Source of the DNA: Hylemonella sp. UBA6679
Lineage (GTDB): Bacteria; Pseudomonadota; Gammaproteobacteria; Burkholderiales; Burkholderiaceae_C
Assembly (NCBI GenBank): GCA_002454975.1
Contig: DKJZ01000109.1
Span: forward strand, 1 to 64,000
Reading direction: 5' to 3'
DNA length: 64,000 bases
Part shown: positions 28,305-35,684 of the stretch, piece by piece
How positions within the stretch are numbered: position 1 is the first letter of the stretch
How the letters are laid out: each line of letters begins with the position of its first letter
Position numbers and translations under genes: made by a program
Notes under the pieces: generated by a model
Databases searched by the model: none
Seen by the model: the letters and a program-made list of their open reading frames with translations, nothing else
Told to the model about the DNA's origin: nothing

Positions 28305-29852
28305 TCAGGTGGCCATGGCGAATGAGCTTGCCTGTGCGCTGGCTTGGGCTGGCTCGCCTTTGAGCTTGGCCAGCTTGTAGCGCAGGGTGCGTGGGCTGAT
28401 GCCAAGTTTTTTGGCCGCTTCCATGCGGCTGTCTGTGCTTTGAATGGCTGCAAGAATGAGCTGGTGTTCGTTGGATTTCACCGCAGCTTGCAAATTGGCA
28501 GCCACCTGCTGTGGCACAAACGTCTGGGGCTCACCCGGGGCTGAATCAGGCAGGTGGATGTCAAAGGGCTCGCGCAACACCGTAGGGGAGGGTGGCAGGT
28601 TGGGCGCAGCGCACGTTGCCACACCTTGTGTGGGTGCAAGGTCATCAAACATCAGGTGCTGCGCTTCAATGCACGGGCCGTTGCACAACACCACTGCGCG
28701 TTGCACCACGTTTTCCAACTCACGCACATTGCCTGGCCAGCCATAAGCGAGGAGTTGGGTTTGTGCCTCGGCACTCACCGAGAACTGCCTGCCTTCGCCG
28801 CCATGGCGAATCAACAAAGCTGCCACCAAGGGAAGAATGTCGCCTGGCCGCTCGCGCAGCGGCGGCACACGCAACTTGAAGGTGCTGATGCGAAAGTAAA
28901 GGTCTTCGCGAAACTCGCGCGCGGCCATGGCGGTGCGCAGGTCTTTGTTGGTGGCGGCAACCACGCGCACATCGACAAGCACCGTGCGTTCAGCACCCAG
29001 TCGGGTGAGTTGTCGCTCTTGCAGTACGCGCAGCAACTTGGCTTGCAGGTGCAGGGGCATCTCACCAATTTCATCGAGGAACAGCGTGCCGCCTTGGGCT
29101 TGTTCAAACAGGCCTTTGAAGTCTTTTTGCGCGCCAGTGAAAGCGCCTTTTTCGTGGCCAAACAACATGTCGTCAATCAACTGCTCGGGCAGGGCCGCGC
29201 AGTTCAAGCCGACAAACGGGCCATTGGCACGGGCTGATGATTCGTGCAACACACGCGCCAAAATTTCTTTACCCGCACCTGTGGGGCCTTCAATCAAAGC
29301 CGTCACATTGGCTTGGGCCACACGCTGTGCCAAGGCCAGCAGGTGGCGGCTGATGGGGTCCACATACACCAGCTTGCGTTGGATGGGCTCGGCTGTCGCG
29401 GGCTGTGATGGTGCGCGTTGCGCTTTGTAAGACGGCACCACCGAGTTGATCGCCTTGAGGGCTTGCTCTTTGACCTGGGCATGGGCCGCTTCGGCGGCTG
29501 TTTGCCAGCTGGCAGCCGACCAGTCGTCAGTGGCCAGCGCAAAAGCTGCACCTTGGCGCATGGCATCTACTGCCAGGTTCATTTGGCGACGGTCCACGCG
29601 GCAAATCAGGGGTAGGCTGTCACCTACGGTCCTGAACAGCTCTTTAGCGCTTTCAAGCAGGCTGTAGGTGGGGTCATGCCGGATGGCCAAACACTGCGCT
29701 TGCTGGTTTTGCAAGGCGGTTTGTAAGTCATCCAAGGTGTGAATGCAGTGGATGGCCAAGCCCGCAGCCGTAAGCTGGGCGTGCTCGGACACCCCAAGTG
29801 GCTCGAGGGGATCGAGCCAGAGGATCGTGGGCGCATTGTTCGGAGAACTCAT
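28305..29852 (-). CDS. flrC: Sigma-54 activator of the FlrC/FleR type
   Basis: This 515-residue enhancer-binding protein is expected to activate the middle flagellar genes. The N-terminal 130 residues look like a decayed receiver domain (starting ILWLDPLEPLG). The expected lysine near its end is replaced (ALATDD), and no clear phospho-acceptor aspartate is visible. The AAA+ domain has Walker A (GPTGAGKE), the sigma-54 contact loop GAFTGA, and GGTLFLDEIGEMP. A Fis-type helix-turn-helix ends the protein (EAAKKLGISPRTLRYKLAKLKG). Its place before fliE matches the flrC/fleR position in Vibrio and Pseudomonas, but no flrB/fleS sensor kinase is adjacent. The gene has a sigma-54 promoter and a FleQ-box-like dyad upstream. 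Confidence 0.88.
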   Translation of the reverse strand: MSSPNNAPTILWLDPLEPLGVSEHAQLTAAGLAIHCIHTLDDLQTALQNQQAQCLAIRHDPTYSLLESAKELFRTVGDSLPLICRVDRRQMNLAVDAMRQGAAFALATDDWSAASWQTAAEAAHAQVKEQALKAINSVVPSYKAQRAPSQPATAEPIQRKLVYVDPISRHLLALAQRVAQANVTALIEGPTGAGKEILARVLHESSARANGPFVGLNCAALPEQLIDDMLFGHEKGAFTGAQKDFKGLFEQAQGGTLFLDEIGEMPLHLQAKLLRVLQERQLTRLGAERTVLVDVRVVAATNKDLRTAMAAREFREDLYFRISTFKLRVPPLRERPGDILPLVAALLIRHGGEGRQFSVSAEAQTQLLAYGWPGNVRELENVVQRAVVLCNGPCIEAQHLMFDDLAPTQGVATCAAPNLPPSPTVLREPFDIHLPDSAPGEPQTFVPQQVAANLQAAVKSNEHQLILAAIQSTDSRMEAAKKLGISPRTLRYKLAKLKGEPAQASAQASSFAMAT

Positions 29853-29892
29853 GTCGGGCCTTGCCTTGTCTGCATGTCAATGCATGACGATG

Positions 29893-29908
29893 TGCAAAAC
29901 CCGTGCCA
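29893..29908 (-). promoter_or_regulatory. Sigma-54 promoter of flrC-fliEFGHIJ
   Basis: On the minus strand, TGGCACGGGTTTTGCA carries the -24 TGGCACG and -12 TTGCA elements with GG and GC ten bases apart, a full match to the consensus. It is 41 bases before the flrC start. Confidence 0.9.
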
Positions 29909-29912
29909 AGCG

Positions 29913-29938
29913 AAAAAAGCCCTAAATAAGGGCTTTTT
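29913..29938 (-). terminator. Terminator after flagellin 1
   Basis: The stem AAAAAGCCCT/AGGGCTTTTT with loop AAATA has a T-run on the minus strand and a shorter one on the plus strand. It ends the flagellin 1 transcript 43 bases after its stop codon and lies directly before the flrC promoter. Confidence 0.88.
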
Positions 29939-29949
29939 CCACCGTTTTT

Positions 29950-29963
29950 GTCAATTTATTGAC
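29950..29963 (-). promoter_or_regulatory. FleQ-box-like dyad upstream of the flrC promoter
   Basis: The sequence reads GTCAATTTATTGAC on the plus strand, and its other strand is GTCAATAAATTGAC. This matches the Pseudomonas FleQ-box consensus as I remember it. It lies about 42-55 bases upstream of the -24 element of the flrC sigma-54 promoter, in the gap after the flagellin 1 stop. It fits control of flrC-fliE by the FleQ-like product at 55953. Confidence 0.72.
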
Positions 29964-29980
29964 ACCCCCGGCTGGGGTCA

Positions 29981-31918
29981 TCAACCCTGTAAGAGCTTCA
30001 GAACCGTCTGCTGGCTGGTGTTGGCCTGGGCCAAAACCGCCGTGGCTGCCTGCTGCATGATCTGCGTGCGGGCCAGCTCGGTCGAAGCCTTGGCGTAGTC
30101 CGCGTCTTCAATTTGGCTGCGCGAGGCTTCAGCGTTCATGGACACAGTGTTGAGGTTGTCAATCACGTGCTCCAGGCGATTCATCACCGCACCCATGGTG
30201 GAGCGTTGAGAGTTCACGTTGTCCATGGCGCGGGCCACTTTGTCAATCACCGCGTTGGCATTCGCCACATCCTTGATGTTGACGCTTGGCTGCGTGCTGT
30301 CCACATCTGCCGTGACCTCCCCAGTGATGGAGCCGTTCTTGCCAAAGTCTTGCAGATCAAAGGTGATGAGCTGGTTGGCAGCCGGACCCACTTGGAAGGA
30401 CATGCGGCCTGCTGTTTGTGAGACTTTTTGACCCGATTGATCGGTGTTACCTAGTGTCACGGCTGCACCGTTTGCCCCGCTGGTGCCTGTCGATGCAGCG
30501 GTGACAATGATGGGCTTGGTATCAGAGCGCAGTGTGACCGTACCGTAAATGGTGTCTGCGCTTGTAGATGAGGCTGTTGCCCCGTCAATCGGTGTAACTC
30601 CCGCAGTACCAGCTGGAATAAATTTGATCGTCGGTGTAAACGTGCCGTTAGCCAGACCCGTCAGGGTTAATTTGTTGGTGGTGCCCGTTGTGCTTGTGGT
30701 CGTAATTTTCGCTGGCGTCACGTTACCAGTGAAGTCTGGGTTGCTGTTCAATGCAGCTGCTACATGAGGCAAAAGTTTGGCGTAATCCACCACGCCATTG
30801 GTTAAATCTGACGAGGTGACCACATAACCCACGGTGTTCGCAGCTGCTGTGATGGAGATGGTCTCACCGAGCGCAGGCTTGGCAGAAAACGTGATGTCAG
30901 TGGTCTGAATGGTCGAAGCGATCACTGCAGTTCCAACAGTTGCTGCACCACTCGCAGTGGAAGTCGTACCTAAACCAAACGACGCTGAGCTTAAACCTGT
31001 ACCAGTCGGGTTGAACCAAGCGGAGATATTGCGCCCGTCTTTGGTCGTCAAACTCACACCACCCCTGCCGCTGTCGCTGGCGGTCACGCCATGGGTTGCA
31101 ATGGTGTTGTTGATTGCGGCAATCACCTTGGCACGGCGAGCGTCGGGTGCATCGGCTGAACCAGACAGCCCGGTTCCCATGTCAATGGGGACTGCAATGC
31201 CGTTGAGGTAAAGGTATTGGTTACCGCTTTCAGTACCAATGGTGGTGACGTTGCCAGACGTTGTCGGGCCTGTGGCAATGGCGCGAACACCAGTGGTACC
31301 TTGAGAAGCATTGATGGCTGCTGCAATGGCAATCGCGCTTTGCGTCTTCACGCTCGAGCCAGCTGTTGTGTCGCTGAAAGGATCGTCAGAATCCAAGGGT
31401 GCGCGAATGGGCGTGCCGTTGATGGTCATCTCACCTGCGGTCAACGTTCGGGTGGGGCTGGTCACGGTCACCGCGGCAGGACCAATCGGATCACCAGCCG
31501 TGCCATTCATGATCTTGAAGCCATTCCATTCGTGCGTGTTGGAAATACGCACAATCTCTTGCTTGAGTTGTTGGAACTCCAGGTCCAAGAAGCCGCGCTG
31601 CTCACCAGAGTAGGTGGCGTTGGCTGCTTGCACGGCCAACTCACTCATGCGTTGCAGCATGCTGGTGATCTCAGAGGTTGCACCGTCTACCGTTTGCACA
31701 AAGGAGATCGCATCGCCTGCATTACGAGAGGCTTGGTTCAAGCCTTTGATTTGCTGCGTCATACGAGCGGAAATGGCCAGCCCAGCGGCATCGTCCCGAG
31801 CGGAGTTGATGCGCTTGCCGGTGGCCAGCTGCTGCATGGCGACTTTGCCATCACGCTCCGAGAGCTTGAGGGCTGCCTGTGTGTAAAGCGATTTGATGTT
31901 GGTGTTGATCACTGTCAT
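29981..31918 (-). CDS. fliC: Flagellin 1, long form with large variable domain
   Basis: This is a filament subunit exported through the flagellar type III system. Conserved D0/D1 helices occupy about residues 1-145 (VINTNIKSLYTQAALKLSE, GKRINSARDDAAGLAISARM) and about 545-645 (RLEHVIDNLNTVSMNAEASRS, ending VLKLLQG). The middle, about 400 residues, is threonine/alanine/glycine-rich and would form outer D2/D3 domains; it has several lysines that FliB could methylate. At 645 residues it is much longer than flagellin 2. It follows a TPR protein gene in one operon and ends in a strong terminator. Confidence 0.95.
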   Translation of the reverse strand: MTVINTNIKSLYTQAALKLSERDGKVAMQQLATGKRINSARDDAAGLAISARMTQQIKGLNQASRNAGDAISFVQTVDGATSEITSMLQRMSELAVQAANATYSGEQRGFLDLEFQQLKQEIVRISNTHEWNGFKIMNGTAGDPIGPAAVTVTSPTRTLTAGEMTINGTPIRAPLDSDDPFSDTTAGSSVKTQSAIAIAAAINASQGTTGVRAIATGPTTSGNVTTIGTESGNQYLYLNGIAVPIDMGTGLSGSADAPDARRAKVIAAINNTIATHGVTASDSGRGGVSLTTKDGRNISAWFNPTGTGLSSASFGLGTTSTASGAATVGTAVIASTIQTTDITFSAKPALGETISITAAANTVGYVVTSSDLTNGVVDYAKLLPHVAAALNSNPDFTGNVTPAKITTTSTTGTTNKLTLTGLANGTFTPTIKFIPAGTAGVTPIDGATASSTSADTIYGTVTLRSDTKPIIVTAASTGTSGANGAAVTLGNTDQSGQKVSQTAGRMSFQVGPAANQLITFDLQDFGKNGSITGEVTADVDSTQPSVNIKDVANANAVIDKVARAMDNVNSQRSTMGAVMNRLEHVIDNLNTVSMNAEASRSQIEDADYAKASTELARTQIMQQAATAVLAQANTSQQTVLKLLQG

Positions 31919-31983
31919 GTCAGATCTCCTGAGTGCGCCAGAAGCGCAAAAGTTAAAGCCTCTGGCTTATGGGCACTGTTGGT

Positions 31984-32451
31984 TCAGTTGTGCATGCTCG
32001 GCGCAGGCATCACATCCTGCACACCCAACATGGCGTGTTTTTCTTGAAGCAACGTGTCGTCAAACGGCCAGATGCGCAGGGCCTGATCCAGCACCTCACG
32101 GGCTTGCGCCAAGTCAAGGTTGCAAGCCAAGGCGCGCGCCAACATCACGCAGGTGGTGGGTTGCACCTCGTCTTGCTGTAGGGTCACAAGGTCTTGCAGA
32201 AGTTCAATGGCCAGGGGCCAGTCTTGGCGCGTCATGGCCAAGAGGCTGGCAATCGCCAGGATGTCCTCGCTCTGCGGGTACAGGGCCAAGCCCGCGTCTG
32301 CCAGGGCTTGTGCCATGTCTTCCTGGTCATTGATCACCAACCACTGAACACCTTCGCGGAACTCAGCTGGGCTAAAGCGCGAGGCTTCGCGCAAGTTGAA
32401 AGACTGTTGGCTGACCCATTGGTTCAACGCCTGCTCAAACTCGATGTGCAT
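31984..32451 (-). CDS. TPR protein, possible flagellin-related chaperone
   Basis: The 155-residue cytoplasmic protein has at least three TPR-like helical pairs (about residues 38-138; MAQALADAGLALYPQSEDILAI, MLARALACNLDLAQAREVLDQAL). Its size and layout resemble the SycD/CesD-type TPR chaperones of type III secretion, but this is only structural likeness. The start has AGGAG nine bases upstream. It is the first gene of an operon with flagellin 1 (65 bases apart) and has its own sigma-54 promoter at 32500-32515. A chaperone or regulator for flagellin is inferred from this context; no fliS is present in the window. Confidence 0.65.
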   Translation of the reverse strand: MHIEFEQALNQWVSQQSFNLREASRFSPAEFREGVQWLVINDQEDMAQALADAGLALYPQSEDILAIASLLAMTRQDWPLAIELLQDLVTLQQDEVQPTTCVMLARALACNLDLAQAREVLDQALRIWPFDDTLLQEKHAMLGVQDVMPAPSMHN

Positions 32452-32499
32452 GTGGTGCTCCTGCGTGTTGCATAAAAAAACATCAGATGCAACTGAATT

Positions 32500-32515
32500 A
32501 GCAAAAGCAATGCCA
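32500..32515 (-). promoter_or_regulatory. Sigma-54 promoter of the TPR-flagellin 1 operon
   Basis: On the minus strand, TGGCATTGCTTTTGCT keeps GG and GC ten bases apart and matches most -24/-12 consensus bases. It lies 49 bases before the TPR gene start and faces away from the fliB promoter. Confidence 0.8.
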
Positions 32516-32545
32516 ACTTGTTTGCAAGCCTTTTTAGGCGCTTAG

Positions 32546-32656
32546 CGGCAAAAAAATGACAACACGAACCCATGTACGCATGCAGGAACGGCAAGTTTTG
32601 GGGGGGAGTGGCAAGTGTTGTGCGAACGTCAGGTCTTAAAGCGGCAATGATTTGCC
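32546..32656. promoter_or_regulatory. Cluster of CGGCAA half-sites between divergent sigma-54 promoters
   Basis: The 380-base intergenic region 32452-32831 holds GGCAA elements in the same orientation at 32547, 32590, 32610 and 32643; three of them are CGGCAA. The last forms the dyad GGCAATGATTTGCC (32643-32656). It has no T-run, so it is not a terminator. The cluster lies about 30-140 bases upstream of the TPR promoter and 105-215 bases upstream of the fliB promoter, a typical enhancer distance. I infer FlrC binding. I see no real gene in the rest of this region. Confidence 0.55.
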
Positions 32657-32761
32657 AACATGGGCTGTACGAGTCCTTGCTCCCACTTGTAACGGAGCAT
32701 GACCATACAAATCGACTCTTTTGTTACAAGGTTTTCAGATCATCCATCCATGCGCGGTCAT

Positions 32762-32777
32762 TGGCATGCATGTTGCT
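32762..32777 (+). promoter_or_regulatory. Sigma-54 promoter of fliB
   Basis: TGGCATGCATGTTGCT has the -24 TGGCA and -12 TTGC elements at the correct ten-base spacing. The predicted transcript start is near 32788, leaving a leader of about 44 bases with AAGG before the fliB ATG. Confidence 0.78.
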
Positions 32778-32831
32778 GATCAAGTGGTACGGATCTAGCG
32801 ACCAGAAAATTGACACATAAGGATTTATAAG

Positions 32832-34070
32832 ATGAGTGTTTTGCATCCGACCAAAAAAATTGAAGCCATCTCACCGATTTACGCTCAAAAATTCGCGTGT
32901 GTTGGCTCTAGTTGTGAAGATACATGCTGTGCTGGTTGGGGAGTGGCCATTGATAAGAAAACCTACAACGCCTATCAAAAAGTAACAAGCCCTACTTTGA
33001 AGGAACGTCTGACGCAAGACATAGGCCGAGTTCGCAGTCAAGCAACCGATCAAAACTATGCGCGCGTGAAGATGTCCAAGGTCAATCAAGCATGCCCCAT
33101 GCTTGAAGACAGTCTGTGCGCCATTCAGAAAGAACTGGGCGAGGATAAGCTCTCTCACACCTGCAGCACCTTCCCAAGGCTTAGCTATAAGACGGGTGAT
33201 TTTTACCAACAGTCATTGACGCTTTCTTGCCCGGAGGCCGCTCGATTGGCTTTACTTGTGGACAATGCGTTCGAGTTTTCAAAAACAGATATTCACGTGC
33301 GCATCGACACCGTGACGGATTTCAAGCCGAAATTCGGCATGCGCATGGATGAGATGAATGAAGTTCGTTTTTTCTGCATCAAGATCATCAAGGCGCAAGG
33401 CTTGCCGCTGTGGCAGAAAATGGTTTTTTTAGGTCTGGTGTGCGAGTCTTTAGCCGCTGACAACAAGCAAGCGTCTAAGCAAAGTGCCGTTGAGAAAATA
33501 CAAGGCCTGTTCCAATTGCTGGAAGCTGGCGAGTTGGGTGAGTTGTTTGAAAATATCAACGCCAACCATGAATTACAAGCTGAGATTTTTGTAAAGTTAT
33601 GGGCTTTCAAAACCGGCAATCAGTATTCAAAAAATCAACAACTTGTTGATGAAAGTATCTCCAGTCATTTTGAAAAGTCTGATGAGGCTGTTTTGGTTTC
33701 AAAGACGATGCTGACCGAGCAGTACAAGCGTGGCCTAGTGGGGCTTGCGGTTGTTCTTCGTGAGCATCCCACCTTCTTTGAAAACTACATCATCAACGAA
33801 ATGTTCAGGGAGTGCTTTCCATTTGGCGCCACCTCACCGCTTGAACATTATTTAAAAATGATCGTGCGGTTTGGCTTGCTTCGTTTCATGACAGCTATTC
33901 AATGTGCTGATGACCGCAGCTTGCCAGATGCTGATGCCATGGTTCGCACGGTTCAAGTGGTTTGCCGTCGCTACCAGCATGACAGTAAGTTTGCAGCCAC
34001 GATCAATGGATGTTTCAATAATTCTGGTTGGAATGACTTGAATAAGATCTTCAGAATTTTAAAAGCTTGA
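32832..34070 (+). CDS. fliB: Flagellin lysine-N-methylase FliB
   Basis: FliB methylates lysine side chains of flagellin before export. The 412-residue protein has the N-terminal cysteine cluster of the family at C23, C28, C32 and C33 (CVGSSCEDTCCAGW), then QACPMLEDSLCAIQ and HTCSTFPRLSYKTGDFYQQSLTLSC, which together bind an iron-sulfur cluster in characterised members. It is on the opposite strand to the flagellar genes around it and lies between the two flagellin operons. It is clearly more AT-rich in codon use than its neighbours (many AAA and TTT codons), which suggests transfer. Expression is expected with middle flagellar genes from its sigma-54 promoter. Confidence 0.88.
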   Translation: MSVLHPTKKIEAISPIYAQKFACVGSSCEDTCCAGWGVAIDKKTYNAYQKVTSPTLKERLTQDIGRVRSQATDQNYARVKMSKVNQACPMLEDSLCAIQKELGEDKLSHTCSTFPRLSYKTGDFYQQSLTLSCPEAARLALLVDNAFEFSKTDIHVRIDTVTDFKPKFGMRMDEMNEVRFFCIKIIKAQGLPLWQKMVFLGLVCESLAADNKQASKQSAVEKIQGLFQLLEAGELGELFENINANHELQAEIFVKLWAFKTGNQYSKNQQLVDESISSHFEKSDEAVLVSKTMLTEQYKRGLVGLAVVLREHPTFFENYIINEMFRECFPFGATSPLEHYLKMIVRFGLLRFMTAIQCADDRSLPDADAMVRTVQVVCRRYQHDSKFAATINGCFNNSGWNDLNKIFRILKA

Positions 34071-34114
34071 TGGGCTCTTAACCGACAAATGCAAACGTAG
34101 AGATGGCAGCGCAG

Positions 34115-34145
34115 TCAAAAAAACAGCCACCCAGAGGTGGCTGTT
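34115..34145 (-). terminator. Terminator after flagellin 2
   Basis: A ten-base-pair stem AACAGCCACC/GGTGGCTGTT with loop CAGA is followed on the minus strand by seven T. It begins 40 bases after the flagellin 2 stop codon. Confidence 0.92.
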
Positions 34146-34184
34146 ATGAGCTGGCTGGTTACTCTTCAGCCAGGTAACTGAAAG

Positions 34185-35006
34185 TTACTTCAGCAGGGCC
34201 AGCACAGACTGCGAAGACTGGTTGGCCTGGGCCAACATGGCGGTGGCTGCCTGCTGGATGATCTGCGACTTAGCCAGGTTGGTGGTTTCCTTGGCGTAGT
34301 CGGTGTCCAGAATTCGGCTGCGCGAAGCCATCAAATTCATGGACGTGTTTTCCAGGTTGGAAATAGCAGCGTTCAAGCGGTTTTGATAGGCACCCATGCT
34401 GGCACGGGCATCGGTCACCGTAATCAAAGCCTTGTCGATGGAATCCAAGTTAGCTGCCGACTTGGTCGAATCAGTGAGGTCCAACTTGTCAACTTCAAGC
34501 TTGTCTGAAGTCATGGCTTTCAGATCGATCTTAATCACATCGTCAGCGTTAGCACCTGGGCCGACTTGCAATGAGAAGGTGCCATCCGCTGCCAACAGGT
34601 CGATACCATTGAATTTGGCATTGTTAGCCACACGATCGATTTCTTCAACGAGTTGCTTGGCTTCGTTGTCCAGAGTGGTTCGGTCTGTACCTTGATTGGT
34701 GTCGTTGGCAGCTTGCACAGCCAATTCACGAATACGCTGCAGGTTGTCTTGAATCGAGGCCATGCTGCCCTCAGCGGTCTGCGTCATCGAAATACCGTCG
34801 TTGGCATTGCGAATGGCAGAGGCAATGCCGCGGATGTTGGCGGTCATGCGGGTGCTGATGGCCAAGCCAGCAGCGTCGTCTTTGGCGTTGTTGATCTTGA
34901 TGCCAGAAGACAAACGTTCCATAGCCTGAGTTTGGTTCAAGCCAGACAAACGCAAAGAGTTTTGAGCAGCAACTGCGCTCAGATTCGTATTGATAACCGA
35001 TGACAT
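34185..35006 (-). CDS. fliC: Flagellin 2, short form
   Basis: The 273-residue flagellin has the conserved N-terminal (SSVINTNLSAVAAQNSLRL, SSGIKINNAKDDAAGLAIS) and C-terminal (LENTSMNLMASRSRILDTDYAKE, ending SVLALLK) helices. Only a very short middle part lies between them, so outer D2/D3 domains are missing. A strong ribosome site, AAGGAGAA, precedes the ATG. It has a FliA-like promoter, unlike flagellin 1, which lies behind a sigma-54 promoter. It is likely the main late filament subunit; the two flagellins may form a mixed filament. Confidence 0.96.
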   Translation of the reverse strand: MSSVINTNLSAVAAQNSLRLSGLNQTQAMERLSSGIKINNAKDDAAGLAISTRMTANIRGIASAIRNANDGISMTQTAEGSMASIQDNLQRIRELAVQAANDTNQGTDRTTLDNEAKQLVEEIDRVANNAKFNGIDLLAADGTFSLQVGPGANADDVIKIDLKAMTSDKLEVDKLDLTDSTKSAANLDSIDKALITVTDARASMGAYQNRLNAAISNLENTSMNLMASRSRILDTDYAKETTNLAKSQIIQQAATAMLAQANQSSQSVLALLK

Positions 35007-35061
35007 GAAAATTCTCCTTCAGAGGTGGTTCGATGAACAAGAAGAAGTCTTGTTAGAAGAT

Positions 35062-35088
35062 GATTCGGAACAGACTTTGTTTACTTAA
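35062..35088 (-). promoter_or_regulatory. FliA (sigma-28)-like promoter of flagellin 2
   Basis: On the minus strand, TTAAGTAA-N11-TCCGAATC shares the -10 octamer and the three bases after it (ATC) with the flgM promoter at identical spacing. The leader to the flagellin ATG is about 47 bases. Confidence 0.72.
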
Positions 35089-35132
35089 CAAAATTCAAGA
35101 AAAATATTTGCTACTGAATTGGTAGTGGCACA

Positions 35133-35522
35133 TCAAGACTTGGCGCTGAATAGCAAGCCCTTCATGTGATCGATGCTGTGAGCCAAGTTCACAACCACTT
35201 CATTGGGGATCTGGCGAACCACTTCCCCGGTTTCTGCGCTGCGTACGGTCACCACTGGGCCACCCACTGATTCGTCCATGTGAAACCCTAGGCCGCGATT
35301 TTTGGCGCTCATTTGCTGGTTCAACAGACGAACAGCATCCTGGACGTTTTGCCGGGCCTCCGAGGGGTCAAAGTGAATCGCCACCTGTTTGGGGGCCATA
35401 ACTTTGGGTGTTTCTGGTACGTGAACAGCGCTGGAGGCTGTATGCGTTGGCGTTGAATGGGCAGACCGCAGGGCCGCCAACCCCGCGCCCGGTGGTGCAA
35501 TGTTGTTGATTTCGGATCCCAT
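35133..35522 (-). CDS. flaG: FlaG family protein
   Basis: FlaG-type proteins influence filament length in polar flagella. The product of about 129 residues has the conserved C-terminal region GLGFHMDESVGGPVVTVRSAETGEVVRQIP, then a final helix. The ATG at 35522 is chosen because AAGGA lies ten bases before it; a longer in-frame TTG start at 35561 has no such support. It lies between fliD and flagellin 2, the usual place, with its own FliA-like promoter. Confidence 0.9.
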   Translation of the reverse strand: MGSEINNIAPPGAGLAALRSAHSTPTHTASSAVHVPETPKVMAPKQVAIHFDPSEARQNVQDAVRLLNQQMSAKNRGLGFHMDESVGGPVVTVRSAETGEVVRQIPNEVVVNLAHSIDHMKGLLFSAKS

Positions 35523-35613
35523 GGTTCTTCGTCCTTTGTAAAAGCATGCTGAGCTTTCCAACAGCTCGGTCTTCCATCAACTTTTGTTGAATAAAAGAAG
35601 CTCAGTGATCGAT

Positions 35614-35640
35614 GACTCGACTCAGGACGAAAAAACTTGA
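35614..35640 (-). promoter_or_regulatory. FliA (sigma-28)-like promoter of flaG
   Basis: On the minus strand, TCAAGTTT-N11-GTCGAGTC has the same -35 octamer as flgM and the common 11-base spacer. It begins just after the fliD terminator. Confidence 0.62.
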
Positions 35641-35641
35641 G

Positions 35642-35665
35642 AGAAAAGCGGCAATTCGTTGCCGC
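35642..35665 (-). terminator. Terminator after fliD
   Basis: The perfect dyad GCGGCAA-CGAA-TTGCCGC is followed on the minus strand by TTTTCTCT. It is 20 bases after the fliD stop. The stem contains GGCAA-N4-TTGCC, also seen at 7426, 32643 and 49348. Confidence 0.75.
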
Positions 35666-35684
35666 ACAAGCCTGAAAGGGCGGT

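Noticed and set aside
31930..31975. A possible sigma-54 or sigma-28 promoter directly before flagellin 1
   Set aside because: The GG-GC distance is 11 instead of 10, and a GCCCATAA box has no fitting -35; the operon promoter before the TPR gene explains expression.
32572..32820. An 82-codon open frame in the fliB upstream region
   Set aside because: It overlaps the half-site cluster and the sigma-54 promoter, and its product has no family-like pattern.
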